DNA of 64,000 nucleotides from Flavobacterium sp. LC2016-01 (lineage in GTDB: Bacteria > Bacteroidota > Bacteroidia > Flavobacteriales > Flavobacteriaceae): NCBI RefSeq assembly GCF_009711135.1, contig NZ_WMIC01000010.1, forward strand, positions 150,042 through 214,041. Direction: 5' to 3'. The notes beneath the pieces are model-generated. The model was not told where the DNA came from and searched no databases. It worked only from the letters and a program-made list of their open reading frames with translations. Numbering within the stretch: the first letter of the stretch is position 1; every line of letters starts with the position of its first letter. The translations under genes were made by a program, and so were the position numbers. Shown here one piece after another: positions 28,491 to 37,023 of the stretch.

Positions 28491-29177
28491 ATGACAACAA
28501 TCAAAAATATAGTACTTGTCCATGGCGCATTTGCAGATGGCTCAGGTTGGAAAGGCATCTATAAAATACTCACTCAAAAAGGATATGAAGTAACTGTTGT
28601 ACACAATCCTTTAACTTCTCTTGAAGATGGAGTAGAGGCAGTAAAAACGGCTTTAGACAAGCAAGAAGGCGAGGTTGTTCTTGTTGGTCATTCTTACGGA
28701 GGCGTTTTGATTACAGAAGCAGGTAATCATCCGAGTGTATCATCACTTGTATATGTTGCCGCTTTTCAGCCCGGCGACGGCGAGACTGCTTTGCAATGGA
28801 TTCAGACCGCACCGCCAGCAGCGGAGAATGGGATTTTGCCAGTAGATAATAAAGGAATTATTTATTATGCTAAAGATAAGTATCATTCAGGTGTCTGTGC
28901 CGATTTAAAAAAGGAAGATGCCGATTTTATGTACGCTTCCCAAGGCGCTTTTTATGCAAAAGGATTTGTGACACCAATTAAAAATGCGGCTTGGAAAACA
29001 AAACCGACTTACGGAGCGATTGCCACCGAAGACAAAAGTATTGTACCAGAAATTCAGGAAGCCATGTATGAACGCTCAAATACCAAAGTAACGCATATTA
29101 AAGGCAGTCACGCTATTTATATTTCACAGCCAGAAGCAGTGGCAGATATTATTATTTCGGCTTCTATTAAAGCGTGA
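28491..29177 (+). CDS. Alpha/beta hydrolase with Ser nucleophile (HGAFADGSGW family)
   Basis: The 228-residue protein is a compact hydrolase with LVHGAFADGSGWKGI (about 9-23), the nucleophile Ser68 in GHSYGG and His in KGSHAIYISQPE near the C-terminus. This family contains plant-type methyl-ester/hydroxynitrile-lyase-like folds and bacterial EstC-like esterases. No signal peptide is present. A secreted relative is encoded at 50315. It lies 79 bases after the preceding hydrolase gene in the same cluster. Confidence 0.85.
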   Translation: MTTIKNIVLVHGAFADGSGWKGIYKILTQKGYEVTVVHNPLTSLEDGVEAVKTALDKQEGEVVLVGHSYGGVLITEAGNHPSVSSLVYVAAFQPGDGETALQWIQTAPPAAENGILPVDNKGIIYYAKDKYHSGVCADLKKEDADFMYASQGAFYAKGFVTPIKNAAWKTKPTYGAIATEDKSIVPEIQEAMYERSNTKVTHIKGSHAIYISQPEAVADIIISASIKA

Positions 29178-29296
29178 TTTTACTGGTTCTTGAAATATTT
29201 ATTTTTTATAATTATTCATGAAAATGCTATAGAAAAGGAACATTTGACAATAGTTAAGTTTGTAATAATGAGATACATTAATTTAATATAATCACT

Positions 29297-29710
29297 ATGT
29301 CGAAAAGATACCCTATACCTCCCTTTACAGACAGAACAGCAAAAGAAAAAATACAGCTGGCCGAAGATGCTTGGAACAGCAAAGATCCTTATCGTGTAGT
29401 ACAGGCGTATACAGTTGACAGCGAGTGGAGAAGTTGTGATTTGTTTATCAATGGAACAGAAGAAATTATAGATTTTTTATTCATTAAATGGAGAAAAGAG
29501 TTGAATTATAAACTCAAAAAAGAATACTGGGCTCATACTGATAATAGAATAGCAGTGAGATTTGAGTATGAATATCATAATTCGCAAGGGCAATGGTTTA
29601 GAGCTTATGGGAACGAAAATTGGGAATTTGACGACAATGGTTTAATGAAAAAAAGATATGCCAGTATTAATGATTTGCCAATTGAAGGAACAGAGCGAAA
29701 GTTCAAATAA
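29297..29710 (+). CDS. DUF1348 (NTF2-like) protein, second copy
   Basis: The 137-residue protein is the paralogue of the product at 27084. The segments AKEKIQLAEDAWNS and RIAVRFEYEYHN are identical and the overall identity is about 75% by eye. Most changes are scattered substitutions (for example NRHLFINGREE to SCDLFINGTEE), so both copies look functional and under selection. It follows the esterase-like gene by 119 bases and precedes yceI by only 14 bases. Confidence 0.82.
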   Translation: MSKRYPIPPFTDRTAKEKIQLAEDAWNSKDPYRVVQAYTVDSEWRSCDLFINGTEEIIDFLFIKWRKELNYKLKKEYWAHTDNRIAVRFEYEYHNSQGQWFRAYGNENWEFDDNGLMKKRYASINDLPIEGTERKFK

Positions 29711-29724
29711 AAATTCATAAAAAC

Positions 29725-30252
29725 ATGGGAAAAACAAAATGGTTTATTGATAGAGCAAACTCTGAAATTGGATTCAAAGCAAATCATATGATGTTTTCCA
29801 ATGTACCTGGAGAAATACGTAAATTCAAATCATTAATTACGACCAGTGTTGATGTTTTTGATAATGCTAAAATTGAATTTGATGGTCAAATTAAATCCAT
29901 CACGACTGAAAAAGAAGAATCTGAAGCAGATCAGTCAATCGCTGATTTGTTTTATGTAAATCAATTTTCCAAAGTTACTTTTGAAGCGATTACTTTTGAT
30001 AAAATTGACGAAGTTAATTACAAACTTACAGGTAACCTTACACTTTGTAATGTCACAAGATTAGTAACTTTTGATGCTGAATTTAGTGGTTTGTTGAAAG
30101 AACCGTGGGGTGTAATAAAAGCAAGTTTTATTATTACTGGAATAATTAATAGAACGCATTGGGATCTAAACATGAATAGAATGTTTGATACGGGCATTCC
30201 GATAAGTGAAGAACTAAAATTGAATATTGATCTTCGTTTTATTAGGAGATAA
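29725..30252 (+). CDS. YceI family protein (lipocalin-like lipid binder)
   Basis: The 175-residue protein shows the YceI pattern: KTKWFIDRANSEIGFKANHM at the start, GEIRKFKSLITTS, then strands with FDGQIKSI and KVTFEAITFDKI and a final NRTHWDLNMNR. YceI proteins bind isoprenoid-like or amphiphilic ligands in a barrel. Most are periplasmic, but this one has no signal peptide and should be cytosolic. It closes the cluster that starts with DUF417 and ends tail-to-tail with the sigma-54 activator gene 32 bases further on. Confidence 0.85.
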   Translation: MGKTKWFIDRANSEIGFKANHMMFSNVPGEIRKFKSLITTSVDVFDNAKIEFDGQIKSITTEKEESEADQSIADLFYVNQFSKVTFEAITFDKIDEVNYKLTGNLTLCNVTRLVTFDAEFSGLLKEPWGVIKASFIITGIINRTHWDLNMNRMFDTGIPISEELKLNIDLRFIRR

Positions 30253-30284
30253 AAAAACTTAATTGCAGAAAAACACATTTACAG

Positions 30285-31838
30285 TTAATTATCCGATAAA
30301 TAATGTCTTTTACTTATGCCTAGTTTTTTCATTTTAGAATTCAGTGTGGTGTAAGGTATTTTCAAAAAAGAAGCCGCACCGTTAGGTCCGGAAATTTTTC
30401 CTCCACACAATTTAAGTACTTTAAGGATGTATTCTTTTTCAAATTCATTCCATGGTTTTATACTAGTATTATCAGTAGAAAGTATTGTTTTGTAGTTATT
30501 TGAATCTAATTCTTTAATAACTTTTCCTGGAGTTAATAATAATGCTCTCTCTATGGTATGTTCTAATTCCCTTACATTTCCCGGCCAGTGATATGCTTTA
30601 AGGGAGTTAAAGAGGGAAGGAGCAATTGTTTTTAATGGTTTTTCATTTTTTGAGCAATAGTTATTTACAAAGAAAAGGGCAAGGTCTGCCAGATCATCTT
30701 TTCGATCCCTTAATGGCGCAATTTCAATTGGAAATACATTGATTCTGTAAAACAAGTCAGCTCTAAAATTCCCTGCAGTTACTTCTTCCAATAAATTTTT
30801 GTTGCATGATGTAATGATTCGGGTATCGACAATAATGGTGGTATTGCCTCCAATGCGCTGAATCTCTTTTTCCTGAATGGCTCTTAATAATTTTACCTGT
30901 AAGTCTAAGGTCATTTCATTTATATTATCAAGAAATAATGTTCCTTGATGTGCTTGTTCAAATTTTCCAATTTTTTGAGATATGGCGCCGCTAAAGCTTC
31001 CTTTTTCATATCCAAATAGTTCACTTTCTATTAAACTGTCTGGGATTGCTGCACAATTTATTTTTATGAAAGGTTTTTTAGCTCTTTTTGAGTTCTGATG
31101 AATAGCCTTTGCAACAAGTTCTTTTCCTGTGCCGCTTTCGCCTTGTATTAGAACATTACTGCTTGTAACGCTGACAAGTTTGATAAGGCTTCGAAGATTT
31201 TTTGTAGCTTCACTGTTGCCAATAATTCCCATATTGTCCGCTGTTTCTTCATTATTGAATGTTTTGATATAGGTTTCAATTGGACCAGAAGCAAGGATGT
31301 TTTTTTCAAATAATAAAATATTTGTTATCGTAATTCCAAGTTGAGGCGATAACATTTTGATCATATTTAAAATGTGTCTTTCAGGAGGAAGACCTTTAAA
31401 ATCAAAGATTAGGACTCCTTTGCAATAGTTAAACGGAATAGAGCAGAAAACAATGTTTTGTGCATCTTTAAAAGTTTCTTTTATTAAGAATGGAACTCCG
31501 TTTTTATTTGCAAATTTATTTTTGGACAAAACAAAAGGTTCCGGCGAATTAAAAGCCGTCGCAAAGATTTCAGATTTATCAATAAAATATTCATTTTTAT
31601 ACTGATTGTAGTGGGAAGGAATATTATGATAAAAAAGATTGTAGTCTTTTTGCAATGCATTTTCAAGACAAATCATCATCTGATTAAATCCAATTATTTG
31701 CTTTAATGTAGTATTTATGACATCATTAAGCTCGGTTTTTGTACTAATAGGAGCAAGGCTTCCGCTCATCAAAATAAGTTGAGATTGCTCATATTCTCTT
31801 TGTTCTAAACGAGTTTTAATATCTAAATTAGATCTCAT
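30285..31838 (-). CDS. GAF/sigma-54 activator with altered Walker B
   Basis: The 517-residue protein has an N-terminal GAF-like sensory domain (about 20-180), an AAA+ sigma-54 activator domain (about 205-430) and a Fis-type HTH (about 460-515, GPNGAASFLKIPYTTLNSKM). Walker A GESGTGKE is intact. Walker B reads LFLDNINEM where the family has LFLDEIGEL, so the catalytic Glu after Asp is Asn. The sigma-54 contact loop reads GSFSGA instead of GAFTGA. Arginine-finger residues in RADLFYRINVFPI are kept. It may therefore hydrolyse ATP poorly and act as a regulator with unusual kinetics, or as a repressor. It faces the DUF417-YceI cluster, its likely target. Confidence 0.88.
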   Translation of the reverse strand: MRSNLDIKTRLEQREYEQSQLILMSGSLAPISTKTELNDVINTTLKQIIGFNQMMICLENALQKDYNLFYHNIPSHYNQYKNEYFIDKSEIFATAFNSPEPFVLSKNKFANKNGVPFLIKETFKDAQNIVFCSIPFNYCKGVLIFDFKGLPPERHILNMIKMLSPQLGITITNILLFEKNILASGPIETYIKTFNNEETADNMGIIGNSEATKNLRSLIKLVSVTSSNVLIQGESGTGKELVAKAIHQNSKRAKKPFIKINCAAIPDSLIESELFGYEKGSFSGAISQKIGKFEQAHQGTLFLDNINEMTLDLQVKLLRAIQEKEIQRIGGNTTIIVDTRIITSCNKNLLEEVTAGNFRADLFYRINVFPIEIAPLRDRKDDLADLALFFVNNYCSKNEKPLKTIAPSLFNSLKAYHWPGNVRELEHTIERALLLTPGKVIKELDSNNYKTILSTDNTSIKPWNEFEKEYILKVLKLCGGKISGPNGAASFLKIPYTTLNSKMKKLGISKRHYLSDN

Positions 31839-31960
31839 ATTTACTGCTTTAGTTTGTAAAGAGTTAATTCGGCCGATTATGATTTCTCATGCAAATAATT
31901 TGTTATAGAAGAGGTGATTAAAGTTACTTTTTATTTTTAAAACATCAATGTGTTTGTTCA

Positions 31961-32884
31961 TTATATTTTAATATTACGAAGGTCTCGCGGAGTATGTCCT
32001 GTATGTTTTTTTAAAAAAATAGTGAAGTAGGAGATGTAAGGAAATCCAAGGCGATATGAAATTTCTTTTATAGAAAGTGAATTATTCTGAAGTAAGTTTT
32101 CGGCAGCAAGAACCGTTTTTTCGGTAATCCAATGACTTACCATTTTCCCGGTTCTTTTTTTAATTACATCCGAAAGATAATTGGCATGAATTCCCTGCAT
32201 ACTTGCATAGTCTTTAACCCTTAGTTGTGTTCGAGCTTTGCCTTCTTGTAACAGTTGGGAGTGATGTTCAAGGTTTTTAATGAATTGTTTTAAAATATCG
32301 TGCTCTTTATCCTGTGCGAGCTGTTTATCATAATCTTGCCAAAAATTTCGTTTAATTCTTAGCAGAAGACGCGTTACCAGATTCGCAATAATATTTTTTT
32401 TGAAAGGTGAGTTTCCCCGATTAATGATGTCAATTTGATGACAGATACTGCAAAGATCTTCAAAATTTTCAGAGGCCATATTTTCAGGTATAACGGTCTC
32501 AAGCACTAGAAAAGGAAATGTTTTGAAAAGTTCAACTCCCGCATATTTGGCAAGAAATCGTTCAGAAAATTTGATGTGATAAATTTCATCAAGACTATAC
32601 CATTTCAGTTCCCGATGCGTGTCTGGCCGACTGAAAAAAAGTGTTTTCGGTGCGACTTCTAATGTGTTTGTTTTGGTTGTATAAAGTCCAGAGGCTTTGA
32701 TGGCTAAAGTAAGCGAAAAACAATTAGAATTGAACCACAATGCAGTATCATGAGACTGATCTGAATGAAATTTGACATTAAGACTCCCGAATTCATCATC
32801 GTTTACATGTTTTTTCATAGATGTCCTATCTGAACTACTTTTAGTGAGCCCTTTTTTGCATTCAATGGTTTCATTTGGTATCAT
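31961..32884 (-). CDS. AraC-family transcriptional regulator
   Basis: The 307-residue protein has an N-terminal cupin-like sensor region (about 40-170, TLEVAPKTLFFSRPDTHRE) and a C-terminal AraC DNA-binding domain with two helix-turn-helices (about 210-305). The second contains the typical SIKEISYRLGFPYISYFTIFLKKHTGHTP. The effector is unknown. It lies 122 bases downstream of the sigma-54 activator start on the same strand and 54 bases after a second AraC gene. The cluster of regulators between two hydrolase regions suggests local control of those genes. Confidence 0.88.
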   Translation of the reverse strand: MIPNETIECKKGLTKSSSDRTSMKKHVNDDEFGSLNVKFHSDQSHDTALWFNSNCFSLTLAIKASGLYTTKTNTLEVAPKTLFFSRPDTHRELKWYSLDEIYHIKFSERFLAKYAGVELFKTFPFLVLETVIPENMASENFEDLCSICHQIDIINRGNSPFKKNIIANLVTRLLLRIKRNFWQDYDKQLAQDKEHDILKQFIKNLEHHSQLLQEGKARTQLRVKDYASMQGIHANYLSDVIKKRTGKMVSHWITEKTVLAAENLLQNNSLSIKEISYRLGFPYISYFTIFLKKHTGHTPRDLRNIKI

Positions 32885-32938
32885 GATTATAATAAATTTT
32901 TAACGTTAAAAAAATGATGAAACGAGACTGCTTAAAAA

Positions 32939-33859
32939 TTACATAAGACTAAAATCTCTTCTAAATGTACCTGGGGCATTTTGGGTATGTCTTTTGAAGT
33001 AGTTATAAAAATAATTGAGATCGTAAAAACCATAAAGTGTAGCAATATCTCTCATGGGTTTATCGGTATATTTCAGCAAATACTGAATGTCTTCGATTAG
33101 TTTTTCGTGAATCCACTGATTAACAGATTTTCCGGTCGCAGTACTTACAATTTTAGATAATGTCGATTCATTAAGATTTTGTTTTTTCGCATAATCATTG
33201 ATATGAAGCAGTGTATTAGAATGTCCTGAGGCGATCTTGCTGAAATTATCTTCAATGTCATTGATAAAGTTAGTGACGTAGGCATTATATTTTTTTTGCA
33301 AATCCTCAGACTTATTTCCAAATTGTTCCTGACGAATCAATAAGAGAAGATTAAAAATAAGATTTGTGATTAATTCATGTTTATACGGTTCTTTAGAAAT
33401 GGCTTCGTTGTAAATTTCAAGACAGGTCGTTTCAAAACTTTTCATCATTTTATCCGCGAGTTTTATAATGCAATTTTTAGAATTTTCTAATTTTTGAATT
33501 TCATCTATTCCTGAAGGCCAATGTTGCAGAAGAAATTTTTTGCTGAAAGTGATCGTATATGCTTTACCCAAAGCAGACCATTTACTGGCAAGAAATGAAT
33601 CAGGTCTTGAAAAAAGTATGCAGTTTTGACTAAGTTCAAAAACAGAATTGCCTATGAAATACGTAACAGTTCCTTCAACGACGACAATTATACTATAATG
33701 ATCGGGTCTGAAAATTGGCGTTTGATAAGGCAGCTCCATTCCGAGTTGTTCCATGCGAACTATTGCAAAATCATCACTATCGATATAATCAAAAACAGGA
33801 AGATCCATAAAAGCCAGACTGTCAGTGAATTTTCTAACAGTTGTCAATAGCGGTTTCAT
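32939..33859 (-). CDS. AraC-family transcriptional regulator
   Basis: The 306-residue protein has the same layout as its neighbour: a cupin-like region (about 45-170, FELSQNCILFSRPDSFLASK) and a C-terminal AraC domain (about 215-305) whose second helix-turn-helix is PMRDIATLYGFYDLNYFYNYFKRHTQNAPG. The two proteins share the 'LFSRPD' sensor motif, pointing to an old tandem duplication. It is divergent from the alpha/beta hydrolase gene at 34261, so that gene is a likely target. Effector unknown. Confidence 0.88.
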   Translation of the reverse strand: MKPLLTTVRKFTDSLAFMDLPVFDYIDSDDFAIVRMEQLGMELPYQTPIFRPDHYSIIVVVEGTVTYFIGNSVFELSQNCILFSRPDSFLASKWSALGKAYTITFSKKFLLQHWPSGIDEIQKLENSKNCIIKLADKMMKSFETTCLEIYNEAISKEPYKHELITNLIFNLLLLIRQEQFGNKSEDLQKKYNAYVTNFINDIEDNFSKIASGHSNTLLHINDYAKKQNLNESTLSKIVSTATGKSVNQWIHEKLIEDIQYLLKYTDKPMRDIATLYGFYDLNYFYNYFKRHTQNAPGTFRRDFSLM

Positions 33860-34183
33860 GTTAATTGATATTGAGAAATGGATAGTATAGAAGATTTGTC
33901 AAGTTTATCAGAGGAAATAGAATCTTTATCCTTTTTCAATTGCTTCTTATTTGGGACTGCTGAGGTTTGAAATGCTTTCATAAACTTTAATATTTGGTTC
34001 TTAATGGTTTATGAGTACAAATCAATTTTTTTGCCTTTTTAGTTAAAGTGTTGATTATGAGGGTTTTTTGTTTTTTATGAGTTTGAATTTTTTACTTTAT
34101 TTCGCCATTTTACAAAAAGATTTACAAAATGTTATATTTCAAAAATCTTTATTTTATGTAATTTTTAATTGGATTATGAAAGA
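33860..34183. other. Gene-free divergent intergenic region
   Basis: AT-rich DNA between the leftward AraC gene and the rightward hydrolase gene. I see no supported gene in it. It should hold the promoter and operators of the AraC gene, but no clear box was recognised. Confidence 0.4.
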
Positions 34184-34212
34184 TTTGCGCTTTTGATTAA
34201 TGCGTAAATTTG
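34184..34212 (+). promoter_or_regulatory. Candidate promoter of the alpha/beta hydrolase gene
   Basis: TTTG at 34184-34187 and a perfect -7 box TAAATTTG at 34205-34212, 17 bases apart, lie 48 bases before the start codon. The shared 14-bp palindrome found at other stress genes is not present here. Confidence 0.5.
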
Positions 34213-34260
34213 TATAGGAGAGACAGGTTTTTATAAAAAATAAATTAATAAATAAGACAT

Positions 34261-35121
34261 ATGAAAAATCAGGTTTATTATAAAACGGCGAATATTGATG
34301 GTCTTACTATTTTTTATCGCGAAACAGGTGTTCGTAAAGATTCGACCTTATTATTGCTTCATGGTTTTCCATCTTCATCGCATATGTATAGGGATCTTAT
34401 AGCAATTCTGTCCGAATCATTTCATGTAATTGCTCCTGATTATCCTGGTTTTGGGCAAAGTAGTGCGCCAACGCTTCAGGAATACAATTACACATTTGAT
34501 ACTCTATCCGATACGATAGAACATTTTATAGATCATCTGGATCTTCGAAATATAAACCTTTATATACAAGATTATGGCGGACCGATCGGAATGAGAATTG
34601 CACTACGCAGACCAGAGCTTATTTCCTCTCTGATCATTCAAAACGCTAATGCCTATCTGGAAGGTCTTGGCGAAGCATTGGCTCCGTTAACAGCTTATAT
34701 TGAAAATCAGAATAATGAAACAGAAAGCAAAGCCAGATTTTTTTTAACGCTCGAAGCAACCAAATGGCAATACTTCAATGGTGCTGAAAATGTAGACAAA
34801 ATAAGTCCCGACAGCTATACCTTGGATCAATACTATTTAGACCGTCCGGGAAATGATTTGATACAATTAGCATTGTTTAGAGATTACGGCAGTAACGTAA
34901 TGAAATATGATGATTGGCAGGATTATTTTAGAAAACATCAGCCACCAGCGCTAGTTGTTTGGGGAAAAAATGATGTAATGTTTGTTTCAGCCGGAGGTGA
35001 TGCCTATAAAAAAGATCTTCCTAATGCTCAGGTTTTCCAAATTAATGGAGGACATTTTCTACTCGAAGAACATCATAGTACAGTGGCTCAATATATACAT
35101 GATTTTTTAAGCCATTTATAG
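34261..35121 (+). CDS. Alpha/beta hydrolase of the haloalkane dehalogenase / epoxide hydrolase type
   Basis: The 286-residue protein has the oxyanion-hole motif HGFPSSSHMYRDL (about 34-46), the nucleophile Asp104 in IQDYGGPIGMR, an acid in WGKNDVMFVSAGG and a base His in INGGHFLLEEHH. It resembles the product at 27542 (shared YFRKH, DWQDYFRK/EWQEYFRK blocks). The Asp nucleophile argues for epoxide or C-halogen bonds. No signal peptide. A Crp/Fnr gene follows on the same strand and an AraC gene is divergent upstream; either may control it. Confidence 0.87.
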   Translation: MKNQVYYKTANIDGLTIFYRETGVRKDSTLLLLHGFPSSSHMYRDLIAILSESFHVIAPDYPGFGQSSAPTLQEYNYTFDTLSDTIEHFIDHLDLRNINLYIQDYGGPIGMRIALRRPELISSLIIQNANAYLEGLGEALAPLTAYIENQNNETESKARFFLTLEATKWQYFNGAENVDKISPDSYTLDQYYLDRPGNDLIQLALFRDYGSNVMKYDDWQDYFRKHQPPALVVWGKNDVMFVSAGGDAYKKDLPNAQVFQINGGHFLLEEHHSTVAQYIHDFLSHL

Positions 35122-35243
35122 GAACAATATTTAAAAGATATTAGTTTGTTAAATTATTTTAAAGCATGGTTAATTATTACATTTGTTATGATATTGAAAA
35201 AAGATTATACTCATTTATCAGCTGTTTGTAATATTTAAATAAC

Positions 35244-35822
35244 ATGGAAAAATTATCAATTAGGGATATTTTTAAAGGAATCGAATTTTCTGAATCGGAT
35301 GTAGCAATAGCAGAAAAAAAGTTCACAGAGATTTTTGTAGAAAAAGGAAGTATTTTGCTTACTCCGGGAGAATTTGTACCTTATCAGTATTTTGTTTATG
35401 AAGGCTGTTTGAGAACCTATTTTATTACCGAAGCTGGTAAAGAATATACGTTGCAATTTGCAGTAAATGACTGGTGGATTAGTGATTATACAGCTTTTTT
35501 TACCGATCAAAAATCTATGTTTTATATTGATTGTGTCAAAAATGCTACGATTTATAAAATATCAAAACAAGGTATGGAAGAACTTTATAAAGAAGTTCCG
35601 CAGATTGAAAGTTTTTTCAGAATTAAAATGGAGCGCTTCTTCGGAACCTATCAAAAAAGAATCTTATCTGATCTTGCGATGACTGCGGAGGAAAAATACT
35701 TAAGATTTTTGAAATCGTATCCGGATATCGAAAAACATATAAAGAATTATCATTTAGCTTCGTATCTGGGAATTACGACAGAGAGTTTAAGCAGAGTGAG
35801 AAGCGAGCTGATGAAAAAATAG
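35244..35822 (+). CDS. Crp/Fnr-type transcriptional regulator
   Basis: The 192-residue protein has a cNMP-binding-like beta-roll (about 20-120, with PGEFVPYQYFVYEGCLRTYF) and a short C-terminal HTH (LASYLGITTESLSRVRSEL). It is a very close paralogue of the product at 49566: the blocks GKEYTLQFAVNDWWISDYTAFF and KEVPQIESFFRIKMERFFG occur in both. The nearly identical recognition helix (GITTESLSRVR) predicts the same DNA target. It lies 122 bases after the hydrolase gene and ends at a bidirectional terminator. No palindrome of the shared kind is positioned at its own promoter, unlike its paralogue. Confidence 0.9.
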   Translation: MEKLSIRDIFKGIEFSESDVAIAEKKFTEIFVEKGSILLTPGEFVPYQYFVYEGCLRTYFITEAGKEYTLQFAVNDWWISDYTAFFTDQKSMFYIDCVKNATIYKISKQGMEELYKEVPQIESFFRIKMERFFGTYQKRILSDLAMTAEEKYLRFLKSYPDIEKHIKNYHLASYLGITTESLSRVRSELMKK

Positions 35823-35832
35823 CATAATTTAA

Positions 35833-35866
35833 AAGGCTGTAAAATTATTTACAGCCTTACTTTTTA
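35833..35866. terminator. Bidirectional terminator
   Basis: AAGGCTGTAAA (35833-35843) pairs perfectly with TTTACAGCCTT (35848-35858) around a four-base loop, flanked by A-rich and T-rich ends. It serves the convergent Crp/Fnr and peptidase genes. Confidence 0.85.
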
Positions 35867-35868
35867 AA

Positions 35869-36927
35869 TTATTTTTGATCCACCATTTTGATGAAATTGA
35901 TAACTCCTTTCATATAAAAAGGCTGTTCATCATACATACTTAAATGACTGCCTTTTGCGCAATATAAGTATTGACCATCTTTGACCTGTTTACTCATCCA
36001 TTTCATATGTTCGGGATCCATTTCGTCGTACTTCGCACCAATCATTAATGTCGGAACGTAAATTTCTTTTAGACGCTGGCTGACATCCCAATCTTTCAGA
36101 CTTCCGATAAAACCAAATTCACTTGGCCCCTGAAGCTTCATATAATAGGGTTGATTGAGTTTGCCTAATGCTCTGTTCAACGGTTCAGGCCAATTTTCAA
36201 CTGGAATTCTGCAAATGAATTTGGAATAAAAATTCTTCATCACCAATTCCATATATTTAGGATTTCCGTAGTCATTTTTTTCGGCCAGTTTATTGATACT
36301 GTCCAATGCCTGAGGTTCTATTTGTTTTGTCAGTTCTTGCTGAACATATCGGTTAAATTCTTTTCCACTTGAAGACATGTTTGAAACAATCATCGCCTTA
36401 AGATTGTTTTGATATTTAACAGCGTATTCCATCGCAAGTAAACCTCCCCAGGAATGCCCGAACAGATAAAAGTTATCCTTGTTCAATCCTAATGCTTTGC
36501 GTACCTGTTCGACTTCTTCTACGGCTCTTGCTATACTATGTCGTGTAGTGTCATTCGGTTTGTCAGAGTTGCCAGAACCGAGTTCGTCGTAATAATAGAA
36601 TTCGATGCCTTCACCCGGAAAAAAACTTTCAAAAACTTCAAGATAATCGTGTGGAAAACCTGGTCCGCCTGCCAATAATAATACTTTTATTTTCGGATTA
36701 TTGCCAATACGTTTTGTCCAGACTTTGTATTTTCCATTTGGAGTAGAAACCGGAACCATCGTTACGCCACCAGTTTGAATCTGTGTCGAATCATGGCTGA
36801 AATAATTTATTTCATTTGATTTTTCGTGTTTTGAAAAAGAGCAAGAGCTCAACAGTACAGTAGTTAGCAATAGCATTGATTGCCATAGAAATCCTTTGGA
36901 TAATTTGGGGCTTCTTAATTTAGTCAT
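35869..36927 (-). CDS. Proline iminopeptidase-like (S33 family) lipoprotein
   Basis: The 352-residue protein has a lipobox ending at Cys29 (TVLLSSC). The mature part is an S33-type alpha/beta hydrolase with the oxyanion motif LLAGGPGFPHDYLE, the DELGSGNSDKP segment typical of proline iminopeptidases, the nucleophile Ser159 in FGHSWGG, and a late acid/His pair (GAKYDEMDP, KGSHLSMYDE). It would release N-terminal proline from small peptides in the periplasm or at the cell surface. Its promoter carries the shared 14-bp palindrome at 36979-36992. The divergent gene upstream encodes a Crp/Fnr regulator on the same strand. Confidence 0.88.
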   Translation of the reverse strand: MTKLRSPKLSKGFLWQSMLLLTTVLLSSCSFSKHEKSNEINYFSHDSTQIQTGGVTMVPVSTPNGKYKVWTKRIGNNPKIKVLLLAGGPGFPHDYLEVFESFFPGEGIEFYYYDELGSGNSDKPNDTTRHSIARAVEEVEQVRKALGLNKDNFYLFGHSWGGLLAMEYAVKYQNNLKAMIVSNMSSSGKEFNRYVQQELTKQIEPQALDSINKLAEKNDYGNPKYMELVMKNFYSKFICRIPVENWPEPLNRALGKLNQPYYMKLQGPSEFGFIGSLKDWDVSQRLKEIYVPTLMIGAKYDEMDPEHMKWMSKQVKDGQYLYCAKGSHLSMYDEQPFYMKGVINFIKMVDQK

Positions 36928-36948
36928 AGATTTTTATTTAAAGAAGCA

Positions 36949-36992
36949 CAAATATCTGTATAGATTTATACCTGCACATTCACCTATGTTAA
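36949..36992 (-). promoter_or_regulatory. Operator-promoter of the peptidase gene (22-bp-phased palindrome)
   Basis: On the minus strand TTAACATAGGTGAA (36992-36979) is followed after exactly 22 bases by GATATTTG (36956-36949), a -7 box that differs from TAnnTTTG at one base. The start codon is 22 bases further on. The arms TTAAC and GTGAA are nearly perfect inverted repeats around ATAG. Confidence 0.7.
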
Positions 36993-37023
36993 GAAACGGT
37001 ATTTTTTTTGCGAAAAATTCCGA

